Under the pieces are notes generated by a model. That model was not told the DNA's origin and did not search any database. It saw nothing but the letters and a program-made list of their open reading frames with translations. Shown one piece after another: positions 7,328-16,920 of a stretch of 64,000 bases of DNA. How positions within the stretch are numbered: position 1 is the first letter of the stretch; each line of letters opens with the position of its first letter. Source of the stretch: Bog-756 sp963718405 (GTDB lineage Bacteria > Actinomycetota > Acidimicrobiia > Acidimicrobiales > RAAP-2); NCBI GenBank assembly GCA_963718405.1, contig CAVQYZ010000001.1, positions 62,001 to 126,000 on the forward strand, in the 5' to 3' direction. The position numbers were made by a program, and so were the translations under genes.

Positions 7328-8796
7328 GACTCGGCGATGGTCCCGCCGGGAATCAGGGCCAGCTCGGCGTTGAGGAGGTGGCCCTCGTGGTCGTCCCGGG
7401 CCGCTTTGGAGGTGGCGGTGGGGATGAAGACGGCCGCCACGATGGCCACCGCGGTCATGACGGCCAGAAAGGCGAACCCGTCGGTGTAGCCGGACTCGGC
7501 CGGATACCGACCCACCAGCTGCGAGGTGACGATGCTCGACATCACCGCGGCACCGACGGCGCCTCCGATGGTGCGGATGTTGGCGTTCATGCCGCTGGCC
7601 ACACCGGTCTGGGCCGGCGGGACGGCCTCGACGATGAGATTGGACATGGCCGAGAAGGCCAGACCCAGGCCCACCCCGAGCAGGGTGCTGGCCGCGTAGA
7701 TCTCCCACGAATGGGTGTGGGCGAAGGCCAGGATGAGGTAGGAGACCAGGGAGAAGATCGAACCGACGATGACCGCGGCCTTGGAGCCGAATCGGGCGGC
7801 GATCCGGCCCGAGAGCATGCCGAAGATGAACATGGTCACGGTGAGGGGCAGCAGGTACAGGCCGGACTGGATGATGCTGGCCCCGTACCCGTAGCCGGTG
7901 GACGTGGGGGTCTGGAGGAACTGGGGGAGGAACCCGATGAACGAGTACATGCCGATGCCGAAGGTGAAGGCCACCAGGTTGTTGGTCCAGACCGCCGGGA
8001 CCCGCATCATGTGCATGTCGATCAGCGGCTCCCGGGCCCGGAGCTCGACGAACACCCACACCACCCCGATGACCACGGCCAACACGATGAGCCCGATGAC
8101 CTTGCTCGAGCCCCAGCCCCAGGTGGGCGCCTCACTCACACCGACCAGCAACGCCACCAACCACGACGACAGCAGGACCGCGGCGAGCCAACTGATCTTG
8201 CCGGGGGTCCGGACCGGTGACTCGGGCACGAAGAAGTAGGCGGACACCGCGGCGATCAGCGTGATGATCAGGGGGATCCAGAACAGCCAGTGGTAGTTGA
8301 GGTGCTGGACGATGGGACCGGCCAGGACGATTCCGGCCCCGCCCCCCACGGCGGCCATGGCCGCCACGATCCCGACCCCGGTGGCCACCTTGGCCGTGGG
8401 GAACTCGTCCCGGATGATCCCGAAGGCCAGGGGCAGGACCGCGCCACCGATGCCCTGGATGGCCCGGGCCACGATCAGCACCGTGATGGAGTGGGCCACC
8501 CCGGCCAGGGCCGAGCCCGCAGCCAGGGCCAGCAACGTGACCACCAGCATCCGCTCCTTGCCCACCATGTCCCCCACCCGCCCGAGGATGGGGGTGGAGA
8601 TCGACGCCGACAGCAGATAGATGGTGAGCACCCAGGTCACGGTGGACTGGGAGGTGTGCAGATCGTGCTGGATGGTGGTCAGGACCGGTGACACCAGCGA
8701 TTGGAGCAGGGCGTAGGCCGACACCCCGAGCAACAGGACCACGAAGGTGACCTTGTAGTTGGAGCGGTGGGCCGAGCGTTCGGTCGTTGTGGTCAT
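7324..8796 (-). CDS. MFS drug:H+ antiporter, DHA2-like
   Basis: 490 residues from ATG 8796, with about 14 hydrophobic segments. Motif A-like GRVGDMVGKERM follows helix 2, and RAIQGIGGAVLP is the motif C/D region of EmrB/QacA-type exporters. The TetR gene is coupled to its 3' end. It should export an amphipathic drug or metabolite using the proton gradient; the substrate cannot be told from sequence. An upstream in-frame start (8865) would add 23 residues without similarity. Confidence 0.85.
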   Translation of the reverse strand: MTTTTERSAHRSNYKVTFVVLLLGVSAYALLQSLVSPVLTTIQHDLHTSQSTVTWVLTIYLLSASISTPILGRVGDMVGKERMLVVTLLALAAGSALAGVAHSITVLIVARAIQGIGGAVLPLAFGIIRDEFPTAKVATGVGIVAAMAAVGGGAGIVLAGPIVQHLNYHWLFWIPLIITLIAAVSAYFFVPESPVRTPGKISWLAAVLLSSWLVALLVGVSEAPTWGWGSSKVIGLIVLAVVIGVVWVFVELRAREPLIDMHMMRVPAVWTNNLVAFTFGIGMYSFIGFLPQFLQTPTSTGYGYGASIIQSGLYLLPLTVTMFIFGMLSGRIAARFGSKAAVIVGSIFSLVSYLILAFAHTHSWEIYAASTLLGVGLGLAFSAMSNLIVEAVPPAQTGVASGMNANIRTIGGAVGAAVMSSIVTSQLVGRYPAESGYTDGFAFLAVMTAVAIVAAVFIPTATSKAARDDHEGHLLNAELALIPGGTIAES

Positions 8797-8933
8797 GGGG
8801 CGTTCGCTCTCGATGGCTGTGGCGGCTGGTGGGGGGTGCGGCCCGACCGACCCGGCGGACAGCACACTCGGGTGGGTCCGGTCTGCTCACCGGGGTGACA
8901 GAACCGGAGCCTCCGTTCTGCTTACCGTAACAC

Positions 8934-8955
8934 AAGCGGAATACTCATTCCACTT
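8934..8955. promoter_or_regulatory. probable TetR operator upstream of the MFS/TetR operon
   Basis: A near-perfect inverted repeat: AAGCGGAAT (8934-8942), spacer ACTC, ATTCCACTT (8947-8955), nine-base arms with one mismatch. It lies about 140 bases before the exporter ATG, next to a possible minus-strand -10 (TACGGT at 8928-8923). Size and symmetry fit a TetR dimer site, and the coupled TetR gene is the obvious binder (inference). Confidence 0.55.
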
Positions 8956-9018
8956 TCATCCGGCGCAGTCTCGCCGGCGGTGCCGCCACCGTGGGGTCCC
9001 GTTCAGGGCCCGGGGGAC

Positions 9019-9952
9019 TCAGGGGGTTGGTCCGGCCGCCCCCGGATACAACAGCCGGTAGTGGGCCTGGGTGATGAGCCCCATCGACCGCCAGGCCTGG
9101 GCCGCGAAGCCGGCGGCCAGAATCAGGGTCACCACGGCCAGGGCGAAGGCGATCGGGCTACCGACGACGGCCGTCACGGCAGTGATGATGTCCACACCAA
9201 GGTGGCGATGAAGAAGGTCCACATCCGGGCCACCGCCTGCCTGCCGGGATCGCCGGGGGGCAGGCAGTCCCGGATGGACTGGTAGGGGAACCAGAAGTTC
9301 ACCACCGGGATGAACCAACTGATGACCCGAGTGTCGGGCTGCGCCGGGCCGGAAAGGACAGCATCCGAGCCGTCTCGGCTGCCCGGTACTGCCAGATGAG
9401 GACCAACACGTAGTAGACCACGGCCACAGCCAACGACAGCAAGCTCAGCCGGCCCGAGTCGGGGGACTGGTGGTACTGCGGCCGGGCCCCCCGGTCTGCT
9501 CCTGGATCCGGATGTTGTGGAAGAAGAGGTGGAGGTTGGCGCTGGCCGCCCAGGCCTGGAGGAGGCCGATCCCGATGATCACCACGTAGAGGTAGACCGC
9601 CCGCCGGGCCCACGGGGCGGCCTTGGCCTCTTTGGCGTAGACCGCCTGGGCGGCGGGAATCGACCATGAAGTCGATGGGCGCCCGTAGCCGTAGCCGTAC
9701 GCTTGCCCGTACCCGTAGGCCGACCCGACGGTCCCCTGCGGAGCGTAGGCCCCGTAGGTCCCATAGGCAGTGGGAGGCGGGGCGCCGCCGGAGGAACCGT
9801 AGGCCGGTGACGCGCCAGTGGTGCCGCCGGCGCCGTTGGGATCGGAAGCGAACTCGGTCCAGGCGTATACCGTCCCACCATCGCCACGCCTTCACCCCGG
9901 CCGGATCGGGGTACCAACCCGGTGGAGGCCCGCCGGGCTGTTCGGGTTGCAC
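9019..9952 (-). pseudogene. DUF2510-DUF4328 membrane protein, broken by about four indels
   Basis: Reading across three frames restores one protein. An N-terminal DUF2510 motif (PPGWYPDPAG...RWWDG, then WTEFASDP in the next frame) is followed by a Gly/Tyr-rich linker, a helix near RRAVYLYVVIIGIGLLQAW, then VVYYVLVLIWQYRAAETAR, WFIPVVNFWFPYQSIRDCLP and a last helix near the C-terminus, as in DUF4328 proteins. Frame changes fall near 9862, 9490, 9345 and 9197. Because neighbouring genes are damaged the same way, sequencing indels are more likely than true decay. Function is unknown. Confidence 0.65.
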
Positions 9953-9991
9953 GGGTCGAAGGGTAGTGCCGGCAACCGTTGGGACCGGGGC

Positions 9992-11294
9992 CTACAGGGG
10001 CTCGCCCTCGCCGAGCTCGCTGGTGGCCTCGGCCACCGCTCGGTGCCTCGGCCTCGCTCGAGAGCGGCCGGCCGCCACCCTGGTCCCGCCACAGCTCGGG
10101 CACCCGCCACAGCAGGATGGCCACTCCGGCCACGCAGGCCAGCCCGCCCGACCACACGGCGAACTGCGGGGCCGCCGATGGCCGCGGCCACGCCGGTCTC
10201 GGCGTCGCCGAGCCGTGGGCCCCCGGCCACCACGGCGAAGAAGGTCCCCGACAGCCGGCCCTGCAGATGCTCGGGGACGGTGCGTTGCTGCACGGCCTGG
10301 CGGAACACCGCCGACACCACGTCGGCTGCGCCGGCCAGCGCCAGCAGGCCCAGGCCGATCCAGAGCACCGGGACGACGCCGAACACGGCGATGGTCGATG
10401 CCCCAGATCACCACGCAGGCCGCGATGGCCCGGCCCTGGTGGCGGACCCGACTGCACCACCCGGTGAACAGCGACCCGATCAGCGCCCCCGCCTCCGGGC
10501 GCCGCGTAGAGCAGGCCGACCACGCCGGCGCCCCCGCCGAACAGCCCGACCCCGAGGGCGGGGAACACCGCCCTGGGCATGCCGAAGATCATGGCGTTGA
10601 GGTCGATCCAGTAGGTGGCCGACAGCAGCTTCTGGCGGCTCAGGTGGCGGAACCCCTCGGCCATCGAGCGCAGGCCCATCGGGGTTCCCCCGCCCGCCGG
10701 GACCAACGACGGCAGGAGCAGGGCGGCGACCAGGGCCACCGCGAAGGTGGCCACGTCGATGCCGTAGACCGCGCTCAGGCCGACGGTGGCGATGAGCACC
10801 CCGGCCAGCGCCGGCCCGGCCACCAGGGCCAACTGCTGGATGGTGGTCTGCAGGGCGATGGCCGCGGTCACGTCCTGCTCGTCGACCAGCATGGGCAGGG
10901 CGGCCCGCCGCGCCGGCCAGTCCACCCCCTGGAACCCCGCTCCCGCCCCGGTGCAGACGAACAGCGGCCACAGCGCCGGATGGGCGAACGAAGCGTTGAC
11001 CACCAGGCCTCCCACCGCGGCGGCCATGGCCAGCTGGGTCAGATCAGGACCTTCCGACGGTCCATAGCGTCGGCCAGCGTGCCGCCCCACAGGGCCCCGG
11101 CCAGCAGCGGCACCAGCTGGGCCAGGCCGATCAGGCCCACGACCAGCGTCGAGTGGGTGAACGGGTAGGCCTGGAAGGAGACGCGCCACCAGGGTCAGCT
11201 GGGAGCCCAGGCCCGAGACCACCTGCCCGGCCCACAGCCGGCGGAAGTGCCGGTACTTCCGGAGCGGAGCGATGTCGACGACGAACCGGGCCAC
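9992..11294 (-). pseudogene. MFS transporter, EntS-like (MFS_3), broken by several indels
   Basis: The N-terminus RKYRHFRRLWAGQVVSGLGS is the hallmark of EntS/MFS_3 exporters. Later segments (GVDWPARRAALPMLVDEQDV, LVAGPALAGVLIATVGLSAV, GLGLLALAGAADVVSAVFRQ) are in place but lie in different frames. At least five frame changes are needed, near 11175, 11045, 10490, 10395 and 10040. The intact protein would be about 430 residues with 12 helices, possibly exporting a siderophore or drug. I favour assembly error over a real pseudogene. Confidence 0.6.
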
Positions 11295-11421
11295 CCGCCA
11301 ACGGTAACGGCTGTCCCCGAGTGACCAGGGACTCTCCCGGTATGATTTGCCGGAGAACGACAGCTCCGGCGCCGACTATTCGAAATAAATCGAATGACTT
11401 TCTAAGCGCTACTTGGGCCGC

Positions 11422-11427
11422 TATACT
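11422..11427 (+). promoter_or_regulatory. -10 element for a leaderless small gene
   Basis: TATACT is seven bases upstream of the GTG at 11435, so transcription would begin at or next to the start codon, the usual geometry of leaderless actinobacterial messages. The local sequence (11380-11430) is much more AT-rich than its surroundings. No convincing -35 is visible. Confidence 0.45.
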
Positions 11428-11434
11428 TGATTCG

Positions 11435-11608
11435 GTGGAGGCCGTGCAAACCGTGTCGGACCAGGTGGTCGAGCAAGAAGACCAGCCAGAAGTGGTAACC
11501 GGGCCGCCTTCCATGGCGGTATCGATTGCCGGCATCTCCACTGCATGTAGCAAGAAGGCCCTGGTATCCAGTGCCAAGGCAGTCCGGGAGGCGCTCTCGA
11601 CGGAGTGA
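11435..11608 (+). CDS. 57-residue small protein, unknown, with own promoter and terminator
   Basis: GTG start immediately after a TATACT -10 and TGA at 11608, followed 30 bases later by a strong intrinsic terminator. The acidic N-half (about residues 1-24, VSDQVVEQEDQPEVV) is followed by a C-half rich in Ser, Ala and Lys (SIAGISTACSKKALVSSAKA) with a single Cys. The shape recalls peptide precursors with an acidic leader, but no modification enzyme is encoded nearby, so that is speculation. An ABC exporter lies downstream on the opposite strand. The same frame is open far upstream, so coding potential alone is weak; the promoter and terminator are the main evidence. Confidence 0.45.
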   Translation: MEAVQTVSDQVVEQEDQPEVVTGPPSMAVSIAGISTACSKKALVSSAKAVREALSTE

Positions 11609-11637
11609 CCAGACACCACACAGGTCTGGGTTCGTCG

Positions 11638-11673
11638 AGGAGTCGCTTCATCGGAAGCGGCTCCTTTTTTGTT
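11638..11673 (+). terminator. intrinsic terminator after the 57-residue ORF
   Basis: GAGTCGCTT, loop CATCGG, AAGCGGCTC, then TTTTTT. The nine-base stem has one G-T wobble and is followed directly by the T run. It is one of only two strong rho-independent terminators I can see in the window, which supports a discrete transcript ending here. Confidence 0.75.
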
Positions 11674-12031
11674 GTGCGGGTGTCTGTTACCTAGGACCGG
11701 CACTCCACCCGGTCCTCCCCGGACCACACGGCGGGAGCGCCCAGACACACACCGGCGGGGCCCGGTCCGTTGCCAGCCCGCTGAACCCGGTTCCGGTCCC
11801 GCGCCGCAGGCTCCGCCCACGTCCGACCATCACACCGACGCACCGTCTGACCGATAGACAAATTCCCGAGAGCAGACCTCACGGCATCGCCCGGCGACAT
11901 CGTGAGCCCGCCCTTCGAACTATTGATCACCGTTCCACCCCCGATTTCCTCCACCACCACGCAACGCAGTTCGCCCGATTAGTCGAAATGACCCGGGCAC
12001 CACCTTCGAGAAGCAGAGAAAGGAGCACCTC
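11674..12031. other. gap with no supported gene
   Basis: No coding region stands out. A GC hairpin (GGACCG ... CGGTCC near 11693-11716) lacks a T run. A minus-strand ORF over 11691-11960 has no family signature or ribosome site. Confidence 0.4.
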
Positions 12032-12217
12032 ATGTGTGCTCACCAACACAACACCCGAACCGACCACACCGACGCATCTTCCGATGGGTTTTCCTCCGAG
12101 TGGGCCCACCGCGCCACCAGCGATCGGGTGGCCCAATGGTCGTCGGACCGGATCATCGACCCCGGCGACACCCACGACAAGGGCGAGCCGTCGCTGTGTG
12201 TCGGCGAAGCGGCGTGA
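12032..12217 (+). CDS. 61-residue small hydrophilic protein, unknown
   Basis: ATG preceded by GAAAGGAGCACCTC, a strong and well-spaced ribosome-binding site. The protein is rich in His, Asp and Ser (MCAHQHNTRTDHTD...), without hydrophobic segments, and has two Cys, at residue 2 and near the C-terminus. It stops immediately before the convergent ABC exporter stop. No family recognised. Confidence 0.4.
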   Translation: MCAHQHNTRTDHTDASSDGFSSEWAHRATSDRVAQWSSDRIIDPGDTHDKGEPSLCVGEAA

Positions 12218-14122
12218 TCAGCCCGGCTCGCCGGGCTCCTGGCGCTTGAACTGGATGCGGTAGAGCTCGGCGTAGAGCCCACCGGCCTCGATCAGCTCTT
12301 CGTGTCTCCCGCTCTGGACGATGCGTCCATGATCGAGCACCAGGATCATGTCGGCCTCCCGTACGGTCGACAGCCGGTGGGCGATGACCAAGGAGGTGCG
12401 GCCCATCAACGCCGTGGCCAAGGCCTTTTGCACCGCCGCCTCGGACTCCGAGTCGAGGTGGGCGGTGGCCTCGTCCAGCACCACCACTTCGGGGGCCTTC
12501 AACAGGATGCGGGCGATGGCCAGGCGCTGCTTCTCTCCGCCGGACAGCCGGTAGCCCCGATCGCCCACCACGGTGTCCAAGCCCTCGGGCAGCGACTCGA
12601 CCATGGTGGCGATCTGGGCCCCGGCCAGGGCGGCGTCCAGTTCCCCTTCGGTGGCGTCGGGCTTGGCGAACAGCAGGTTCTCGCGGATGGTCTCGTGGAA
12701 GAGATGGGCGTCCTGGGTGACCACCCCGATGGTGTCGGTCAGTGATGCGAAGGTGGCGTCCCGGACATCCAACCCGTTGATGGAGATGGTCCCCGAGGTG
12801 GTGTCGTAGAGGCGGGGGAGGAGTTGGCTGATGGTGGTCTTGCCGGCCCCCGACGGCCCCACCAGGGCCACCATCTGGCCCGGTTCGGCGGTGAAGGTCA
12901 CGTCGAAGAGCACCTGGGACGAGACCGTCGGGTCCAGCACAGCCACCGACTCCAACGAGGCCAGCGAGACCTCCTCGGCGGTGGGGTACCGGAAGTCCAC
13001 ATGGTCGAAGTCGATGCGGGCCGGTCCGGGCGGGACGGGCCGGGCGTCCTCTTTTTCGGCGATCATCGGGGGCAGGTCGAGCACCTCGAAGACCCGGTCG
13101 AAGGAGACCAGCGCCGTCATCACGTCGAGCTGGACGTTGGACAGGGCGGTGAGCGGTCCGTACAGGCGGATCAGGTAGGAGGCCAGGGCCACCACCGTGC
13201 CCACCGAGAGGGCCCCGTCGACCGCCTGGACCCCGCCCCAGCCGTAGACCAGGGCCGTGGCCAGCGCCGCCGTCAGCGAGAGGGAGGCGATGAAGAAGCG
13301 GGCGTACATGGCCTGGGTCACCCCGATGTCGCGCACCCGCCCGGCCTTGCGCTCGAAGGTCTCCCGCTCCTCGCCGGGCCGGCCGAACAGCTTGACCAGG
13401 AGGGCGCCCGACACGTTGAAGCGCTCGTTCATGGTGTTGTTCATCTGGGCGTTGAGGGCGTAGGACTCGCGGGTGATGACCGACAGGCGGCGGCCGACCC
13501 GCTTGGCCGGAAAGACGAAGACCGGCAGGATGATCAAGCTGGCCAGCGTGATCTGCCAGGACAGGAAGAACATCACGATGAGCACCAGGATCACGCTGAT
13601 CAGATTGGAGACCACCGACGACAGGGTGTCGGAGAAGGCCTGCTGGGCCCCGATGACGTCGTTGTTGAGCCGGCTGATCAGGGCGCCGGTCTGGGTCCGG
13701 GTGAAAAAGGCCAGGGGCATCCGCTGGATGTGGTCGAACACCTGGGAGCGCATGTCGTAGATGAGCCCTTCGCCCACCTTGGCCGAGACCCACCGGATGC
13801 CGATGGTCAGTGAGGTGTCGACGATGGCCACCAGCGCCGCCACCAGCGACAGCCCGATGATCAGCCGCTTGTCGTGCTGCTCGATCCCGTTGTTGATGAT
13901 GGAGCGGAACAGCAGGGGGTTGATGACCCCGACCACCGCCTCGATGGTCACCAGCACCAGAAAGAAGATCAGGATGTTCCGGTAGGGCCGGGCGAACTGG
14001 AACATCCGCCTGGTGGTGCCCTTGGTCACGTGCTGCTGGGTCACCGAGTCGTCCCGGCGCATGGAGCGCATCATCCCGCCGAACTGTCCGCCGCCCCCGT
14101 GGCCGCCCATACCCATGGCCAT
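12218..14122 (-). CDS. ABC exporter, fused membrane and ATPase domains (MsbA/LmrA type)
   Basis: 634 residues. A membrane domain with six helices (about 45-340) contains GIRWVSAKVGEGLIYDMRSQ and the coupling-helix region typical of type IV exporters. The ATPase domain has Walker A GPSGAGKTT, signature LSGGEKQRLAIARI, Walker B VVVLDEATAHLD and switch IAHRLS, all intact. The N-terminus is Gly/Met-rich (MAMGMGGHGGGG). Three ATGs (14122, 14116, 14110) are possible starts. It probably works as a homodimer exporting lipids, drugs or peptides; the substrate is unknown. Confidence 0.9.
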   Translation of the reverse strand: MAMGMGGHGGGGQFGGMMRSMRRDDSVTQQHVTKGTTRRMFQFARPYRNILIFFLVLVTIEAVVGVINPLLFRSIINNGIEQHDKRLIIGLSLVAALVAIVDTSLTIGIRWVSAKVGEGLIYDMRSQVFDHIQRMPLAFFTRTQTGALISRLNNDVIGAQQAFSDTLSSVVSNLISVILVLIVMFFLSWQITLASLIILPVFVFPAKRVGRRLSVITRESYALNAQMNNTMNERFNVSGALLVKLFGRPGEERETFERKAGRVRDIGVTQAMYARFFIASLSLTAALATALVYGWGGVQAVDGALSVGTVVALASYLIRLYGPLTALSNVQLDVMTALVSFDRVFEVLDLPPMIAEKEDARPVPPGPARIDFDHVDFRYPTAEEVSLASLESVAVLDPTVSSQVLFDVTFTAEPGQMVALVGPSGAGKTTISQLLPRLYDTTSGTISINGLDVRDATFASLTDTIGVVTQDAHLFHETIRENLLFAKPDATEGELDAALAGAQIATMVESLPEGLDTVVGDRGYRLSGGEKQRLAIARILLKAPEVVVLDEATAHLDSESEAAVQKALATALMGRTSLVIAHRLSTVREADMILVLDHGRIVQSGRHEELIEAGGLYAELYRIQFKRQEPGEPG

Positions 14123-14255
14123 GCTCAGCGGGCTCGTTCTGTCGGGGTCGTGGAACGGGGCTGGATCATGCTCGGACCCTACAGTTCAGCGCCCCGCGGT
14201 CAGCCCCGGGGGTGGTGGGCCACCGGCGCTCCGGCCCGGGCCGGGTGGGGCCGGA

Positions 14256-15329
14256 TCAGGTGACCAGGCCCCGGCCGTAGACCGGAGGCAGGTCGAGGGC
14301 GGTGAGCAGCCCCGGGCGGGCCTCCACCACGGCGGGGATGGCGTTCACCAACCGCATGGCGGTGGCCTTGAGGCCGGCGGTGTTGTGGTCGCCGTCGCTC
14401 CCGAGCAGCTGGAGGTCCAAGGTGTAGTTGGGCTCCCCGCTGATGGTGACCCGGTAGCAGCCGTGGCCGGCGGGCTGGGGCCAGTGGGGGGCCAGGTCGT
14501 CGTGGAGGCGGGTCACGTGCTCGAGGACGATGACCGCCCGGCCGTCCCGCATGCCCCGCAGCTCGAAGTGCAGGGCGGCGGCGGTGCCCTCCTCGATGGT
14601 GCCCGAGTCCACCTCGAAGGTGTGGGTGGCCGGCTCCCGCTCGTACCACTCGTCGACGGAGTCGAGCTCCACGTCGAGGGCCGCGGCCAGCTGGCGCACC
14701 ACGCTGCCCCAGGCCATGGTCATCACCCCGGGCTGGAGGATCATCGGGACCTGGTCGAGGGGCCGACCGAAGCCCATGATGTCGAAGATGACCATGGGCT
14801 GGTTGTAGGTGGCGTAGTTGAGGATCTCGGCCACCCGGAGCTCGTCGATGCGCTCGCTGACCCCGCTGAGCACCAGGGGCAGGGCGTCGTTGGCGAAGCC
14901 CGGGTCCACCCCGTTCACGAAGAGCGATACGCCGGCGTCGGTGGCGGCCCGGGCCACCGGCTCGAACATGGAGTCGTCGACCACGCCGTAGGGGTACTGG
15001 AGGAAGACCGGTCCGGACGAGACCACGTTGATGCCGGCCTCGAGGATGCGGCCGAGGTCGGCCAGGGCCTCCATCAGCCGGTGGTCGGCCATGGCCGTGT
15101 GCACCACCACGTCGGGCTTCAGGGCCAGCAGGGCCTCGACGTCGTTGGTGGCGGCCACCCCCAGGGTGCGGCCCAGCCCGGCCAGCTCCCCGGCGTCTCT
15201 GCCCACCTTGTCCGGGTTGGACACCCACAGGCCCACCAGCTCCAGATCGGGACGGGCGTCGATGCCGGCGATGGCGTGGACGCCGACGTTGCCGGTGCTC
15301 CAGGCGACGACCCGGTACTTCTTGGTCAT
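14256..15329 (-). CDS. DapB-N-like NAD(P)-dependent dehydrogenase (diaminopentanoate-dehydrogenase-like)
   Basis: 357 residues. It opens with YRVVAWSTGNVGVHAIAGI, a Rossmann loop in which the usual GxGxxG is replaced by STGNVG, as in the dihydrodipicolinate-reductase N-domain family that includes 2,4-diaminopentanoate dehydrogenase. Further marks are LALKPDVVVHTA and FVNGVDPGFANDALPL. Actinobacteria carry many of these, often near lipid or steroid catabolism genes; the true substrate is unknown. It is followed on the same strand by an SDR and a PNPOx-like protein. ATG 15329 has AAGGAGC nearby. Confidence 0.8.
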   Translation of the reverse strand: MTKKYRVVAWSTGNVGVHAIAGIDARPDLELVGLWVSNPDKVGRDAGELAGLGRTLGVAATNDVEALLALKPDVVVHTAMADHRLMEALADLGRILEAGINVVSSGPVFLQYPYGVVDDSMFEPVARAATDAGVSLFVNGVDPGFANDALPLVLSGVSERIDELRVAEILNYATYNQPMVIFDIMGFGRPLDQVPMILQPGVMTMAWGSVVRQLAAALDVELDSVDEWYEREPATHTFEVDSGTIEEGTAAALHFELRGMRDGRAVIVLEHVTRLHDDLAPHWPQPAGHGCYRVTISGEPNYTLDLQLLGSDGDHNTAGLKATAMRLVNAIPAVVEARPGLLTALDLPPVYGRGLVT

Positions 15330-15365
15330 GAGTGGCTCCTTGGTTCCGTTCCGGTTCTGGTCCGG

Positions 15366-16153
15366 TCACAGGTCGGGTAGGCCCATGTCCAGGTTGGGTG
15401 CCTCGATGCCTCCGTCGACCTCGAGGATCTTGCCGGTGATGTACGAGCCGGCCTTCGACGCCAGGTAGACCACGGCGGCGGCGATGTCCTCGGGGTCACC
15501 GATGCGGCCGAGCGGGGTCCCGCTCTCCAGGGCGGTGCGCAACTCGTCGGTCTGCATCACGATGTCGAGGGCCGAGGTGGCCACCGAGCCCACGGCGATG
15601 GCGTTGACCCGGATCTTCGGGGCCAGGTCGGCGGCGGCCAGCCGGGTGTAGTGGGCCAGCGCCCCTTTGGCCGTCCCGTAGGCCACGTACCCGCGACCGG
15701 ACAGCCGCCCCATGGCCGACGAGATGTTGACCACCGATCCGCCGCCTCCTTCGAGCATGAGGGGTACAGCCGGCCGGAGCAGGGCGTGGGCGGTGGACAC
15801 GTTGAAGTGGAAGGCCTGCTCCAGGCGCCCGGGCGAGGTGTCCATGAAGGGCCGGGGCATGGCCCCGCCCACGTTGTTGACCACCAGGTCCAGCCGGCCG
15901 TAAGCCTCGCGGGCGTGGTCCACCAGGGCGGCCACGGCGTCGAGATCGCTCAGGTCGGCCGGGACCACCACGGCCCGGCGTCCCTGGGCCTCGATCCGTC
16001 GGGCCACCTCGGCCAGTTGCTCGGCGGTGCGGGCCGAGATGACCAGGTCGGCGCCGGCCTCGGCCAGGGCGCCGCAGTGGCGGCACCGATGCCCCGTCCG
16101 GCCCCGGTGACCACGGCCACCTGGCCGGTCAGGCTGAAGCGATCGAGAATCAT
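15366..16153 (-). CDS. SDR oxidoreductase (3-oxoacyl-ACP reductase-like), one frameshift
   Basis: The N-terminus LTGQVAVVTGAGRGIGAATA starts at ATG 16153 in one frame. The rest, from LAEAGADLV through NNVGGAMPR, NISSAMGRLSGRGYVAYGTAK and the C-terminal ITGKILEVDGG, continues in another. One missing base near 16080 joins them into about 262 residues, normal for the family. The catalytic Tyr-x3-Lys (YGTAK) is present. NAD(P)(H)-dependent oxidation or reduction of a hydroxyacyl or steroid substrate is likely. Confidence 0.8.
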
Positions 16154-16281
16154 GTGTGGTTCCCCCCTTGTCTGGGCGACAGTGCTACCAGCCCCGCGGC
16201 CCGGGCGCCATGCCGGCGCCGGGTGACGCCGTCGGTGGCAGACGGTTGCCATGTTGATCAGGCCGGTGAACAGGCCGGTGA

Positions 16282-16764
16282 TCAGGCCGGACGGCTGGAG
16301 GGAAGGCCCAGTTTGCGGTGGTCCCACGACACGGTGCGCTCGACGTTGACTTTGACCACGATCCGCTTGTTGAGCATGGTCTCGACGAACGGGCGCAGGT
16401 CGTCGGTGTAGGCCCCGTAGTAGCGCGTAAAGAGGTCCACCCCGAGCTCGAACATCTTGTCGGGGTCGTCGACGATCTCGGCCCGGCCCACCAGCTCCAC
16501 GCCCCGCAGCTCCTCGTAGTAGTCGCCGTCCTCGAACATGCAGGTGATCCTGGAGTCGCGCCCCAGGTTGAAGGCCTTCTGGGCCTTGGCCTTGGTCTCG
16601 ATGGCGATGGAGCCGTCGAGGAATCCGTACCACATGGCCACGGCATGGATGGAGCCGTCGTGGTTGATGGTGCACATGGTCATGGGACGCCGCTCGTGCA
16701 GGAAGGCGTCGATCTCCTCGGCCGACATCTTGATGAGGTCACGCTGCTTGACCCCGTGCCCCAT
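16282..16764 (-). CDS. pyridoxamine-5'-phosphate-oxidase-like split-barrel flavoprotein
   Basis: 160 residues. MTMCTINHDGSIHAVAMWYG and KAQKAFNLGRDSRITCMFED are the FMN/F420-binding strands of the PNPOx-like split barrel, including the ...R.P..T...DG...V pattern of F420-dependent reductases. Whether it binds FMN or F420 cannot be decided from sequence. An upstream ATG (16791) could belong to the same gene if one base is wrong near 16770 (MSDEQHGA then QQMGHGVKQ). It follows the SDR/DapB-like group, probably as one transcription unit read toward lower coordinates. Confidence 0.75.
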   Translation of the reverse strand: MGHGVKQRDLIKMSAEEIDAFLHERRPMTMCTINHDGSIHAVAMWYGFLDGSIAIETKAKAQKAFNLGRDSRITCMFEDGDYYEELRGVELVGRAEIVDDPDKMFELGVDLFTRYYGAYTDDLRPFVETMLNKRIVVKVNVERTVSWDHRKLGLPSSRPA

Positions 16765-16920
16765 CTGCTGCGCCGTGCTGCTCGTCGCTCATGGTGCATC
16801 CTCCCCGGCGCCGTGTCCCGGCTCCTGTCCTCGGCGCAGCGTATCGGGGTGGCCCGCCACCGGTGGACGGCCGCCGGGGCAGAATGACCCGATGTCCTCG
16901 GCATCCGCACGTCCCGTCCG

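Noticed and set aside
6659..8059. 466-codon reading extending TetR upstream
   Set aside because: Only the last 222 residues are TetR; the rest is an off-frame reading of the MFS gene.
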